A stretch of DNA of 33,400 nt from Nitrospirota bacterium (GCA_021789935.1 JAJYIR010000026.1:1-33400); one strand, 5' to 3'; counted from the stretch's first letter, positions 16,126 through 24,600 are shown. Numbers and translations: made by a program. The notes: a model not told the origin generated them from the sequence alone.

Positions 16126-18834
16126 CTAATCCTGACCGTTGATAAACGGACAATACGGCCTTTCATGGCACATGCGGCAGCTCTGCTCAGATATGGGGTC
16201 TGCGGGGAAATCCCCCTTGCGTGCCATGCGTGCCGTCTCTTCCAGCCATGCAAGGGCCGCCGCGGTGAAATCTTTCATGGTCCTTCCGGCTGAGACGTCG
16301 CGCCGTCCGGGCACCATTTTCACTTTCATATCCTTAAAGGAATATATGCCCACCTCCAGGATGTTTTTTATTCCCGCAGCTTCCGCGAGGGCGGCATACA
16401 GGAAGAGCTGCAGGGAAGCCCCTTTTTTAAGCACATCGGATGCGCTCAGGGAGGCCGGACCGCTCTTGTAATCCATTATCCGGCGGGTGCCGTTTTCCCC
16501 GTTTTCATCTATCCTGTCTATCTTACCCTTCAGCCTTATGCCCTTTAATTCCCCCTCCAGCCTGTGTTCCGCCATGGACAGATTGAAACCCTCAAGGAAG
16601 AATTTTTTTTCTATTTCATGAATGTCCGGCAGGGCAGCCATAAAACTCTCCTTAAGCAGCCTGCCCCAGTACGGGTGCACCGGGTTTTCATCAAGGACCG
16701 TGTCAATTATCTTTTCCGCCCGGCCTTGGAACCCGTCAAGGACGGCGTCCTCTGCGGTGAAGGGCAGCAGGTCCTCCATTATCCTGTGAAGGAGGGTCCC
16801 GACCGTTTTTGCATCGACACCGAATTCCTGGGCCTCCGGAGGGGCAAGCCCCATCAGCCTGTCGAGAAAGAAAAATCTCGGGCAGGCCCTCAGGGCGTCC
16901 ACATCTGTAACGCTGACAGCCTTGTTCCGGCCAAACGGTATCTTATCTTTTATGTCCTTTATCTCGTTCAGGTAAACAGAGTAGGGGCGCTTCCCTTCCC
17001 TGACAAACTCCTCTTCCTTTGAGAAGATGCCGTAAGCCGTGTCTTTAAGAGGTTGCCCTTCGGAGATAAGTATGCTGGGCAGGAAAAGCTTGTCCCCCTC
17101 CATGTCCGGGTAGCTCAGGTGGACGAAACCTGTCCCCGGCACCAGTCTGCCAAACAGAAACTCCTCAAGAAGCAGGGTCTTTTTCATTGTGCTTAAGCCC
17201 AGCTTTGCCCGCAGCCTTTCGGGAAGGAAAAAATCGGTTTCGGGCCTCCGGGGGATCTCCCCGTCTTTGAGCCCCAGGAAATACAGGCTTTCCGGCTCAA
17301 GCCCCTCCGCCTCATGGAAACTTAAAACCCTGACCCCGGTTTCGTCTTTTTCCTCCTCTATGCCGGAGGCGGCCAGGCTTACGCAGTCCAGGAATTCCCC
17401 CGGCGCAAGTCCCTCTCCCGGCAAAACGTCCAGGAGCAGCAGGCCGTGCAGCCTGTCTTCAAGCTCGTCCTCGAATGGGAAAGCGCCTCCAGCGGAAAAT
17501 TTAAGGCCTTTGAGCGCCTCCAGGTAACCGTTTATGAGCCGGCTTGTCCCGGTTTTCCCCTCCTTTACGGCCTTTTCAAGGGGCAAAAGCTTCTTTTTGA
17601 GCCATTTAAGCCCTTTTTGCCGGTCCGCGGGCGCTCCCTTCAGGCCGAGCCAGTTTTCAAATCCTCCCGAAACGGCGGAAAGCGTTATCTTTGGCGCCCA
17701 TCCGCACAGTTCCTCCGGTATCCCGGTAAAGAAAGGGGAACTTAAAATAGAGACAAGGTCTGAGGCTCCGTAATCGCCGGAAACTGCCTTCAGCACTGCC
17801 AGCAGGTCTTTTTCCCGCCTTGCCTTTATGGAGTTCCCGCCCCCTCCCGGGAAGCTGCACGGCACCCCGTATTTTATGAATACGCGCTCTATCATGTCCG
17901 TATAATCGGAGGGGTTTTTTGGCAGCAGGACTGCCGTCTTTGAAAGGTCGGTAAACGCGCCGGATATGTAATTGCTCTTTATTTTCCTTGCCGCGGCCTC
18001 CACTTCCTGCTCCCTGGATGGGTAGGCATAATAGCTCAATTTTGCGACGCCGCCGGGCAGGGACCGTATTGGCCCGTGGGGAAAGGACTTGAGGAACGAA
18101 AGGTAGTTCTCCGTGATCTCCGGATGTCTTTCATCAAACGGGACAGAGGCAAATGTCTTCCCGGCCCGGCCGATAAGCGCGGAGATCAGCAGTTTCTCTG
18201 CCGGCGTGATCTCGTAAAACCCGTCCAGGATGAGCGAAAACAAAGGGAACTTTTTGTCCGGGATATTGTCCCTGATCAAGGCCGCCGCCTCCGGAGCGGG
18301 TCCGTCCGGGTCCATGAAGCCCAGGCCCTCAAGCCGCTGCTCGAAAAGAGATACGGTCTCCATCGTCTCTTCAAGCCTCTGGCCTATTTCCTCAGCGATG
18401 CCGAGCTCACCGATTAACGGGGCAATCTTTCCAAGTATTTCAGCTGCTTTGGCCCCCGGAAAGTGGGCTTTCATCTCTCTCATGAATCCTGACAGGGTTG
18501 CCGCGTATCCCACATTTTTGCCGGAAAGCTTCATTATGATGGGCACCTTGAGCCAGGAAGGAAGCAGGATGAATTTTTGTGAATGCTCCCTCAGGATTTT
18601 TTTTGCAAACTGTCCCGTTGTCATCATCAGCGGAGGGATATAGCCTTTGCCTTGAGCCCCGTGCGCGACCGCCGCGTGAAAAAGCCTTTGGGCCTCTTTC
18701 CTTTTTTGGGTGGCCGGGGCAAGATACGTCAACCCCGAAAAATCATTCTCCCCTTCCGCTTCTTTGAGCGCCTCTTCGATCAGTTTTTTTGTAATGCCGC
18801 GCGCCCCGGAGGGAACAAGGAAAATTTCGAGCAT
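16126..18834 (-). CDS. addB: AddB/RexB-like PD-(D/E)XK nuclease subunit
   Basis: This 902-residue protein is the usual partner of AddA in the repair helicase-nuclease. The C-terminal nuclease domain shows KGKIDRIDENG followed by RRIMDYKSG, the PD-(D/E)XK core. Four cysteines place an iron-sulfur staple: one in DALRACPRFFFLD before the nuclease core, and three in SCRMCHERPYCPF near the C-terminus, as known for AddB-type nucleases. The N-terminus (FLVPSGARGITKKLIEEAL) lacks a recognisable Walker A lysine motif, so it is closer to RexB than to Bacillus AddB. Helicase-like features such as VLSFHEAEGLEPESLYFLGLKDGEIP are degenerate motif V/VI remnants. It is first in the minus-strand pair. Confidence 0.85.
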   Translation of the reverse strand: MLEIFLVPSGARGITKKLIEEALKEAEGENDFSGLTYLAPATQKRKEAQRLFHAAVAHGAQGKGYIPPLMMTTGQFAKKILREHSQKFILLPSWLKVPIIMKLSGKNVGYAATLSGFMREMKAHFPGAKAAEILGKIAPLIGELGIAEEIGQRLEETMETVSLFEQRLEGLGFMDPDGPAPEAAALIRDNIPDKKFPLFSLILDGFYEITPAEKLLISALIGRAGKTFASVPFDERHPEITENYLSFLKSFPHGPIRSLPGGVAKLSYYAYPSREQEVEAAARKIKSNYISGAFTDLSKTAVLLPKNPSDYTDMIERVFIKYGVPCSFPGGGGNSIKARREKDLLAVLKAVSGDYGASDLVSILSSPFFTGIPEELCGWAPKITLSAVSGGFENWLGLKGAPADRQKGLKWLKKKLLPLEKAVKEGKTGTSRLINGYLEALKGLKFSAGGAFPFEDELEDRLHGLLLLDVLPGEGLAPGEFLDCVSLAASGIEEEKDETGVRVLSFHEAEGLEPESLYFLGLKDGEIPRRPETDFFLPERLRAKLGLSTMKKTLLLEEFLFGRLVPGTGFVHLSYPDMEGDKLFLPSILISEGQPLKDTAYGIFSKEEEFVREGKRPYSVYLNEIKDIKDKIPFGRNKAVSVTDVDALRACPRFFFLDRLMGLAPPEAQEFGVDAKTVGTLLHRIMEDLLPFTAEDAVLDGFQGRAEKIIDTVLDENPVHPYWGRLLKESFMAALPDIHEIEKKFFLEGFNLSMAEHRLEGELKGIRLKGKIDRIDENGENGTRRIMDYKSGPASLSASDVLKKGASLQLFLYAALAEAAGIKNILEVGIYSFKDMKVKMVPGRRDVSAGRTMKDFTAAALAWLEETARMARKGDFPADPISEQSCRMCHERPYCPFINGQD

Positions 18835-18936
18835 GCCTTAAAGATAAAACATGGACATGGGGAGTTTCAAATTCACGGGAGGCTTTCCGGGGAATCATCA
18901 GGACGACCGGCACCCCCCTCACGATCTTGAAGATTG

Positions 18937-19000
18937 TGTGAATGCACTCACAGACATTTGCTATTTTCTGTTTTTCCGCCTGGGGCGTTTATGTTAGAAT
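18937..19000 (+). promoter_or_regulatory. Crp-like operator and promoter of the HD-GYP gene
   Basis: TGTGAATGCACTCACA at 18937-18952 matches the Crp/HcpR-type palindrome TGTGA-N6-TCACA exactly. A -10 box, TAGAAT, lies at 18995-19000, with predicted start near 19006. The operator centre is then about 62 bases upstream, the classic class I activator position. The -35 region (TTTTCC at 18972-18977) is poor, as expected for an activator-dependent promoter. The matching regulator may be the Crp/Fnr protein at 21065. Confidence 0.6.
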
Positions 19001-19024
19001 AGGTTCAGTTTTTTGGAGCAACCA

Positions 19025-20359
19025 ATGATGATAATTCGAAGCATACGTTTCAAATTCGCTGCGGTCATTCTCCTTCTTCTTGCAGTCGTGACCATGACCT
19101 TTTCGGTCCTTACCGTAAAGACGGTTGAGAACCATATAGTAAACGACGTGATCAGCAGGGCCCAGGCCATAAGCGAAAGCGCTGCGGCATCCGCTGCCTA
19201 CAGTATGCTCTCCAACGATATGCTCGGTATGGACAGCGTGGTTTCGCGCGTGAAGTCTTCCCATCTGGAGGTGGACTTTGTCGCTATTGCCGACAATTCA
19301 ATGAAGGCCCTGGCGCACAGCGATATCGGTCTGCTGGGGAAAACCATACGGCTGATTCCTGGAAAGCTCCTCAGGATGGACCGTTACGGCCGCGTTACCG
19401 AAGACGGCACTGGAGGGGTGGAGGTGGTTACCCCTGTAATTTTTTCCAAAAAAAGGCTGGGTTATGTAGTGCTTGGCATGGATAGGTCCCTCCTGCTTGA
19501 TGCCACGCAAAGCGCAGAAAAAAGTGTTATAAAGGGCCTGGTTGTGGCCTTTGTCCTTGGGGTTGCGGGCGTTCTTGTTCTTTCCGCGAGCATCACAAAG
19601 CCCATCAAGGAACTCTCTTCCGGGGTGGAGGAGCTTAAGCAGGGAAGGAAAAAACCACTCAGGGTATATTCGAAAGACGAGCTTGGAAGGCTCACGGAGA
19701 ACTTCAATGGCATGTCCGCCCTGATCGTGGAGCAGAAAGACCAGCTTGCACAATACGCAGGGGACCTCGAAGAGGCCTTTATTTCCACGCTCGAGGTGCT
19801 TGCCGCCGCGATAGACGCAAGGGACCCTTACACTATGGGCCACTCTGAACGGGTTGCCCAGCTTTCCGTGAAGATGGGCGAGGCCATAGGCCTTTCAAAA
19901 AAAGAACTCGAGGACCTGAAGAACGCCTGTCTCTTTCATGACGTGGGCAAGATAAAGACCCCCGACCACGTCCTTCTTAAACCTGGAAGACTTGATGATG
20001 ACGAGTTCAGGGAAATGGCCCGGCATACCGAGGACGGAATGCATATTATCTCGAAGTCGCCCAGGCTGGCCAAATACATTCCGGCCGTAAGGCACCACCA
20101 TGAATGGTATAACGGCAAAGGATATCCCGACGGGCTTTCCGGAGACGACATCCCGCTGCACGCCGCTATCATCTCGATAGCCGATTCCTTTGACGCCATG
20201 ACGTCCAACAGGCCATACAGGAAATCCCGTTCGGAGGCCGAAGCCATTAAGGAGATTCTGCGGTGCTCCGGGACCCAGTTCAACCCGCATCTTGTCGATG
20301 TCTTTGTCGGCGCGTTCAAGAACGAGCATGAGGGCTTCATGCTTTCGGACCCGGTATAA
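19025..20359 (+). CDS. HD-GYP domain cyclic-di-GMP phosphodiesterase with HAMP
   Basis: This 444-residue membrane protein would sense an extracytoplasmic signal and hydrolyse c-di-GMP. The start at ATG 19025 is chosen because GGAG lies 6 bases upstream; a TTG at 19013 would add four residues. Membrane helix 1 spans about residues 9-29 and helix 2 about 170-189, enclosing a single-Cache-like periplasmic region of about 140 residues. HAMP follows (190-242), then a short coiled segment and the HD-GYP domain. HD is H305-D306 in CLFHDVGKIKTPDHVL, and HHEWYNGKGYP is at 358-368, so all residues needed for activity are present. It heads a gene pair with the lipoprotein and has a Crp-like site upstream. 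Confidence 0.92.
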   Translation: MMIIRSIRFKFAAVILLLLAVVTMTFSVLTVKTVENHIVNDVISRAQAISESAAASAAYSMLSNDMLGMDSVVSRVKSSHLEVDFVAIADNSMKALAHSDIGLLGKTIRLIPGKLLRMDRYGRVTEDGTGGVEVVTPVIFSKKRLGYVVLGMDRSLLLDATQSAEKSVIKGLVVAFVLGVAGVLVLSASITKPIKELSSGVEELKQGRKKPLRVYSKDELGRLTENFNGMSALIVEQKDQLAQYAGDLEEAFISTLEVLAAAIDARDPYTMGHSERVAQLSVKMGEAIGLSKKELEDLKNACLFHDVGKIKTPDHVLLKPGRLDDDEFREMARHTEDGMHIISKSPRLAKYIPAVRHHHEWYNGKGYPDGLSGDDIPLHAAIISIADSFDAMTSNRPYRKSRSEAEAIKEILRCSGTQFNPHLVDVFVGAFKNEHEGFMLSDPV

Positions 20360-20961
20360 TGGTGCGCCGCGGCCTGCCGTCAGCTCTGCTGGTTGCCCTG
20401 GGGCTTCTTGCCATCTGTTCCTGTGCGGTCCTTAAAAAAGGCCCCTCGCCCGTAAGGCCTGCCAGTCACATGCCGGCACCCACTCACGCGCCGGCCCCTG
20501 TTCCCGCCTATGAACCCGGTTCCGTGATAAGAGAGGCCCGGGCCAGGATGGCAAAAGGCGAATACAAAAAAGCGGTTGAAGCATACAAAAGCGCGCTTTC
20601 CATCCACTCCGGCAACAAGAGACTGCTTTCCGGCTGCAGGGAGGCGCTTCTTGCCGCCAATGCGGCAGCCGGGACCTCTTTTGGGAAAGGTGATTTCGGA
20701 AGGGCGGGCAGCCTTTATTACATGGTGGCGGAAAATTACAGGTATCTTGGTCCGGCAGACATACAACCCGCATATCTTAAAAAGAGGATCAAGGATTGCG
20801 GCGTTGCTCTTACACAAAGGGGCCTTGAAAGCTACAGGAAAGGGCAACTGCAGGCGGCCATCTTGGAATGGGAAGAAATATTGCGGTTTGATCCCGGCAA
20901 CTCCGAGGTAAAGAAAGCCGTGGGCACGGCAAAAGTGCAGCTTAAAAACCTCTCCAAATAA
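20359..20961 (+). CDS. Lipoprotein with C-terminal TPR-like repeats
   Basis: This 200-residue protein starts one base inside the HD-GYP stop (TAATG), so the two are translationally coupled. The signal peptide ends in LLAICSC, with lipidation most likely at C22 (I-C-S-C). A Pro/Ala/His-rich linker (residues about 30-52) follows. The mature part has TPR-like helices: EARARMAKGEYKKAVEAYKSALSI, then a middle repeat, then SYRKGQLQAAILEWEEILRFDPGN near the end. It is probably anchored to a membrane and serves as an assembly or partner protein for the HD-GYP sensor. The specific function is not recognised. Confidence 0.82.
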   Translation: MVRRGLPSALLVALGLLAICSCAVLKKGPSPVRPASHMPAPTHAPAPVPAYEPGSVIREARARMAKGEYKKAVEAYKSALSIHSGNKRLLSGCREALLAANAAAGTSFGKGDFGRAGSLYYMVAENYRYLGPADIQPAYLKKRIKDCGVALTQRGLESYRKGQLQAAILEWEEILRFDPGNSEVKKAVGTAKVQLKNLSK

Positions 20962-21064
20962 TTTTTTCCGGGCAAAGTTTTTTATTTGCTTTGCCGCCGG
21001 TAACCGCTTTGGCTTTCCGCGCCTTTCTGTTCTGTAATGAAATATAATAAAATACCCGGAACTT

Positions 21065-21715
21065 ATGGAAAGCTCTTTCTCTTTTCCGCAGGATTTCGAG
21101 GGGCTTTTGGACGGGCTGCGAGGCGAACTGGTTCTGAAACAGATACATGCCGGAACGCTTATCTATTCCCAAGGGGACGCATGCCGTGCCATTGCCTTTG
21201 TCCTGAAGGGCGGCATCAGGGTCTACAAGACCGGAGAAAACGGGCGTGAGATAACCCTTTATGACCTGGGTCCGGGCGAGACTTGCATTCTGAACGCTTC
21301 CTCCATCCTTTCGGGCGAAGGATACCCCGCAAATGCCATCACCTCCGTGAGCACCGAAGTCGCGTTGCTCGATGCCGGGAGATTCAGGCAGCTGATGGCG
21401 GCATCCGGGAATTTGAGGGAGTTCATATTTTCGCTTCTAAGCAGAAGGCTCAGCGGTGTCATGGCCCTTGTGGAAGAGGTCGCCTTCGGAAGGATGGATG
21501 AAAGGCTGATGGAATACCTGAGGGTAAAGTTATTTTCCGGGGGCCTGCCGGAAACAGCAGGGCCGGAACCGTGCGGCCTTTTGAATACCACGCACCAGAA
21601 GATCGCAAACGACCTTGGGACCTCCAGGGAGGTCGTAAGCCGCCTTTTAAAGGACCTTGAGCGAAGAGGTTTTTTGCGGCTCAGAAGGAACTCCATCCTT
21701 TTAAGAAAATTTTAA
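21065..21715 (+). CDS. Crp/Fnr-family transcriptional regulator
   Basis: This 216-residue regulator has an N-terminal cyclic-nucleotide-binding-type beta-roll (GTLIYSQGDACRAIAFVLKGGIRVYKTGENGREITLYDLGPGETCILNASS) and a C-terminal winged helix. The recognition helix is in TTHQKIANDLGTSREVVSRLLKDLERRGFL, near residues 175-205. There is no N-terminal cysteine cluster of the Fnr type, though C17-like cysteines are absent and C39 and C75 occur in the effector domain; haem, nitrosative or other sensing cannot be told. The helix sequence TSREVVSR is that of regulators reading TGTGA-type half-sites. Two such palindromes lie at 18937 and 21720, the second five bases after its own stop codon. Confidence 0.9.
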   Translation: MESSFSFPQDFEGLLDGLRGELVLKQIHAGTLIYSQGDACRAIAFVLKGGIRVYKTGENGREITLYDLGPGETCILNASSILSGEGYPANAITSVSTEVALLDAGRFRQLMAASGNLREFIFSLLSRRLSGVMALVEEVAFGRMDERLMEYLRVKLFSGGLPETAGPEPCGLLNTTHQKIANDLGTSREVVSRLLKDLERRGFLRLRRNSILLRKF

Positions 21716-21719
21716 TATC

Positions 21720-21760
21720 TGTGACAAAGTCACATACTTAAAGCTGGATTTTTTTATAAA
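21720..21760 (+). promoter_or_regulatory. Crp-like palindrome and promoter of the DUF2892 gene
   Basis: TGTGACAAAGTCACA at 21720-21734 is a perfect 15-base dyad (TGTGA-N5-TCACA, one base shorter than the usual spacer). A -10 box TATAAA lies at 21755-21760, giving a start near 21767. The dyad centre is then about 40 bases upstream, the class II activator position. The site lies between a Crp/Fnr gene and a DUF2892 gene, so direct activation by the neighbour is the simple model. Confidence 0.55.
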
Positions 21761-21807
21761 TTCCAAGCAGAAGGGAAACAGTAAAAAAATTTCAGCGAGG
21801 TGAAAAG

Positions 21808-21999
21808 ATGAAGAAAAATATCGGTTCGGTCGAACGTGTGATCAGGGTGGTTGCGGGGCTGGCGATCTTGTCGCTTGCCGTAATAGGCCCCAAGTCTCCC
21901 TGGGCGTTTCTCGGGGCGGTGCCCCTGCTTACGGGGCTCATAGGGTGGTGTCCGCCATATGCGGTTTTGGGAATATCCACCTGCAGGAAAAACAGTTAG
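21808..21999 (+). CDS. DUF2892 (YgaP-like transmembrane) small membrane protein
   Basis: This 63-residue protein begins MKKNIGSVERVIRVVAGLAIL, the typical opening of DUF2892 proteins, and has two hydrophobic helices, about residues 11-27 and 32-52. The second ends in GWCPPYAVLGISTC, with the two cysteines conserved in the family. In Escherichia coli the same segment anchors the rhodanese YgaP. Stand-alone copies are often placed beside Crp/Fnr regulators and sulfur or nitrosative-stress genes. GAGGTGA at 21797-21803 is a perfect ribosome site 4 to 5 bases before the ATG. The Crp-like operator upstream suggests control by the adjacent regulator. Confidence 0.88.
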   Translation: MKKNIGSVERVIRVVAGLAILSLAVIGPKSPWAFLGAVPLLTGLIGWCPPYAVLGISTCRKNS

Positions 22000-22021
22000 G
22001 CATTGGGAGTGAAAGGGGGCG

Positions 22022-22047
22022 GGGAAGGAGGCGCCCGCCTTCTCCCT
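22022..22047 (+). terminator. GC-rich hairpin after the DUF2892 gene
   Basis: AGGC (22029-22032) and GCCT (22037-22040) enclose GCCC and extend outward with several further pairs (GG and A against TCT, then CC). It lies 22 bases after the stop but lacks a T-run, so termination is uncertain. The following 150 bases up to hpt are AT-rich and contain three related TTGAATA/TTCAATA words (22111, 22129, 22160). Confidence 0.3.
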
Positions 22048-22206
22048 GCTTCATTGTCGAAGGCGAATTTGTCTGGAAAATTAAAGAGTTGCCAGCCCCT
22101 GCGTTTCTTTTTGAATATTTGTCTTTCGTTCAATATTCCACTTTGATGTGTTAATATACATTGAATACTTACCCAGTTCTCACATGGAGGTCCGTTCCGG
22201 AAAGAT

Positions 22207-22728
22207 ATGGTAATAGGAAAACCGCTTTTCACCGTGGAGCAGATACAGTCCAAGGTCAGAGAGATCGCGGACAGGATTACCAGGGAGTACGATGGGAAAG
22301 AGATAATAATGGTCTGCATCCTGAAAGGGGCCTTTATGTTTTTTTCCGACCTGGTAAGGTACATCCGCATACCCATAAAAGTGGACTTCATATCGTGTTC
22401 CAGCTATGTTAGATCGGACTCCTCGGGAGAAGTGAAAATGCATCAGGACCTGAAGGAAGACATAAAAGGCAAGCACGTGATCCTGGTGGAGGACATAGCA
22501 GACTCGGGCCTTACCCTGAATTTCCTCAGAGAGCACCTTTTGCAGAGGAACCCGGCTTCTCTGAAGATATGCGCCCTCCTGGACAAAAAGGACCGCAGGG
22601 TTGCCGATGTGCCGCTGGACTATATAGGCTTCGGGATACCCAATGAATTTGTCGTCGGCTACGGGCTCGATTATTCAAACATGTTCCGAAACCTGCCTTA
22701 TATAGCGGTTTTCAAAAAATCAACTTAA
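22207..22728 (+). CDS. hpt: Hypoxanthine phosphoribosyltransferase
   Basis: This 173-residue purine-salvage enzyme converts hypoxanthine and guanine with PRPP to IMP and GMP. The PRPP-binding motif VILVEDIADSGLTL is at residues 91-104, the flexible-loop SSYVRSDSSGEV at about 65-76, and the purine-site segment DYIGFGIPNEFVVGYGLDY near the end; all are standard for Hpt. It starts at ATG 22207 with GGAAAG shortly upstream. It lies apart from the next gene by 71 bases. Confidence 0.94.
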   Translation: MVIGKPLFTVEQIQSKVREIADRITREYDGKEIIMVCILKGAFMFFSDLVRYIRIPIKVDFISCSSYVRSDSSGEVKMHQDLKEDIKGKHVILVEDIADSGLTLNFLREHLLQRNPASLKICALLDKKDRRVADVPLDYIGFGIPNEFVVGYGLDYSNMFRNLPYIAVFKKST

Positions 22729-22799
22729 GGCCCCCCTGCTTTATTTTTTAGAGATGAAAAAAAACCTTTGGGGCCTTGCAAAAAGGAGCAAGAAGACTT

Positions 22800-23168
22800 A
22801 TGTATGAGCTTTCTGTGGAATCTTCATTTGCCGCAGCCCATCAGCTCAGGGGTTATGGCGGGCAATGCGAAAGACTTCATGGCCACAACTGGAAGGTGCA
22901 GGTGCATGTGCTGGCCGACCGGCTTAATGAAATAGACCTGGCCATTGATTTCCATGTGCTTAAAAAGTATCTTACTGAATGCGTGGCGCCTCTTGACCAC
23001 TGCTATTTGAACGACGTGTTCCCCTTTACCGAAAAGAACCCTTCAAGTGAAAACATCGCAAAATGGGTATATGATTCTATCAAGAAGAAATTAAACGGCG
23101 AGGTCCACCTTTCGGCTGTCACCGTATGGGAGTCTGAAACGGCCTCGGCGACCTACTACGAGGATTAA
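22800..23168 (+). CDS. queD: 6-carboxy-tetrahydropterin synthase (QueD/PTPS family)
   Basis: This 122-residue enzyme makes 6-carboxytetrahydropterin from dihydroneopterin triphosphate for queuosine and 7-deazapurine synthesis. The start at ATG 22800 is preferred over an upstream TTG (22776) because AAGGAG lies about 11 bases before it and the product begins at the conserved YELSVESSFAAAH. The zinc histidines are H14, H27 and H29 (AAHQL and CERLHGHNW), with the catalytic Cys at C23. The later DHCYLND and WESETASATYY are also family-typical. No other queuosine gene is nearby. It lies 12 bases before the TldE gene. Confidence 0.92.
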   Translation: MYELSVESSFAAAHQLRGYGGQCERLHGHNWKVQVHVLADRLNEIDLAIDFHVLKKYLTECVAPLDHCYLNDVFPFTEKNPSSENIAKWVYDSIKKKLNGEVHLSAVTVWESETASATYYED

Positions 23169-23180
23169 AAACAATATTTT

Positions 23181-24554
23181 ATGACCGGGACCGGAAACAG
23201 GGAAATGGAGCTTTTGGCAAGGCGCCTGGTTGAGATGGCGATCGAAGGCGGGGCGGACGCCGCCGAGGCGTACATAAGCTCGAAAAAAGGCGTTTCCGCG
23301 GAGTCCAAAGACGGGGCTCCCGAATCCGTGAAGACCTCGCAGGACGTGGGCTGCGCTCTCCGGGTTATCAAAGGGAAGAAGCCGGGATTTTCATATTCCA
23401 CCGGCATGATGGAGGACTTGAGCCGGATCGTGCGCGCCTCCCTGGAGGCCGCAAACCACACGGAGGAAGACCCTTTTTTGGCCCTTCCGGAAAAAAATCT
23501 GCCGCCTGCCCCGGCTCCGGAGATATATGACCCGGCAGTTGCCGGGATGTCCACGGAGGAGGCCTTCCGGCTTGCCTCTGAAGTTGAACAGGGGGCGCGC
23601 GATGCGGACAAAAGGATCAAGCTTGTAAGGAGCGCCACTGCCTCCTTCAACGCAAACGATATTCTTATAGTGAACTCAAACGGTTTTTCCGGGAGCTACT
23701 CTTCCACCTCCGCCACCGCCCAGGTGATGGCTGTTGCAGAGGGCGAAGGGGGCGAGACGCAGATGGGTTGGGATTTCATGGGCAGCGCGTTTCTGGAAGG
23801 GGTCCTTTTTGCGGAGACCGGCAGGGGCGCGGCGGGAAGGGCCCTTGAGATGCTTGGCGCAAGGACCATCTCTCCAATGAAGGCCCCGGTGATAGTGGCC
23901 AACTCTGTGGCCTCCGAATTTCTTGGAATATTCGCCTCCATGCTGTCCGCGGAAGCTGTGCAGAAGGGAAAATCCCTGCTTGCGGACAAACTTGGGCAGA
24001 AAGTCATAAGTGAGGCGCTTTCCATCTTCGATGACGGTCTTCTGCCGCGAGGTCTGGGCAGCGCCCCGTTTGACGACGAGGGGGTGCCTACAGCGAAAAA
24101 ATGCCTGATAGAGGCCGGCGTTCTGAAGGGCTATATGCATAGCACCTATACCGCAAAAAAAGCCAAGGACGGCTCTGTTTCCACAGGAAACGCCGTAAAG
24201 CCGTCTCTGGCATCGTTTCCTTCCGTGGGGCCGCTTAATTTTTATCTCAGGGAGGCCGGGGACGGGAAACCTGTAAAACTGGAGGAGCTTTTTGCCCGGG
24301 CCGGGAAAGGCCTGTATATAACCGAGGCCATGGGCATGCACACGGTGAATCCGGTTTCGGGCGAGTTTTCCATTGGCGTATCCGGCATCCTGATAGAAGG
24401 TGGAAGGCCCTCTCATCCCGTAAAAGAAGCCATGATATCCGGCAGCCTGCTGGATTTTTTTGAAAACGTGGAGGCCGTAGGGGACGATTTGAGGTTTTAC
24501 GGGGGGACGGGCTCTCCCAGCATTCTTATAGGCCCCACAGACATCAGCGCCTGA
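23181..24554 (+). CDS. pmbA: TldE/PmbA-family protein
   Basis: This 457-residue protein matches the PmbA/TldE half of the TldD-TldE heterodimer, a zinc protease complex that trims peptides (for example modified peptide antibiotics or CcdA antitoxin) in the cytoplasm. Typical segments are the N-terminal GGADAAEAYISSKKGVSAE, the central SEFLGIFASMLSAEAVQKGKSLLA, FDDEGVPTAKKCLIEAGVLKGY and the end MHTVNPVSGEFSIGVSGILIEGG. No HExxxH zinc motif is present, which distinguishes TldE from the catalytic TldD; no TldD is in the window. Start ATG 23181. The gene is followed by a probable promoter for argH. Confidence 0.9.
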   Translation: MTGTGNREMELLARRLVEMAIEGGADAAEAYISSKKGVSAESKDGAPESVKTSQDVGCALRVIKGKKPGFSYSTGMMEDLSRIVRASLEAANHTEEDPFLALPEKNLPPAPAPEIYDPAVAGMSTEEAFRLASEVEQGARDADKRIKLVRSATASFNANDILIVNSNGFSGSYSSTSATAQVMAVAEGEGGETQMGWDFMGSAFLEGVLFAETGRGAAGRALEMLGARTISPMKAPVIVANSVASEFLGIFASMLSAEAVQKGKSLLADKLGQKVISEALSIFDDGLLPRGLGSAPFDDEGVPTAKKCLIEAGVLKGYMHSTYTAKKAKDGSVSTGNAVKPSLASFPSVGPLNFYLREAGDGKPVKLEELFARAGKGLYITEAMGMHTVNPVSGEFSIGVSGILIEGGRPSHPVKEAMISGSLLDFFENVEAVGDDLRFYGGTGSPSILIGPTDISA

Positions 24555-24562
24555 AGGAAAAC

Positions 24563-24592
24563 TTGACGGTTCGGCCCCTGAAATTTTATCCT
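24563..24592 (+). promoter_or_regulatory. Probable promoter of argH, leaderless-type spacing
   Basis: TTGACG at 24563-24568 and TATCCT at 24587-24592 are separated by 18 bases. The -10 box ends only 8 bases before the argH ATG (24601), so transcription would begin at or next to the start codon. No Shine-Dalgarno sequence precedes the ATG, which agrees with a leaderless message. Confidence 0.45.
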
Positions 24593-24600
24593 TTCGCACT

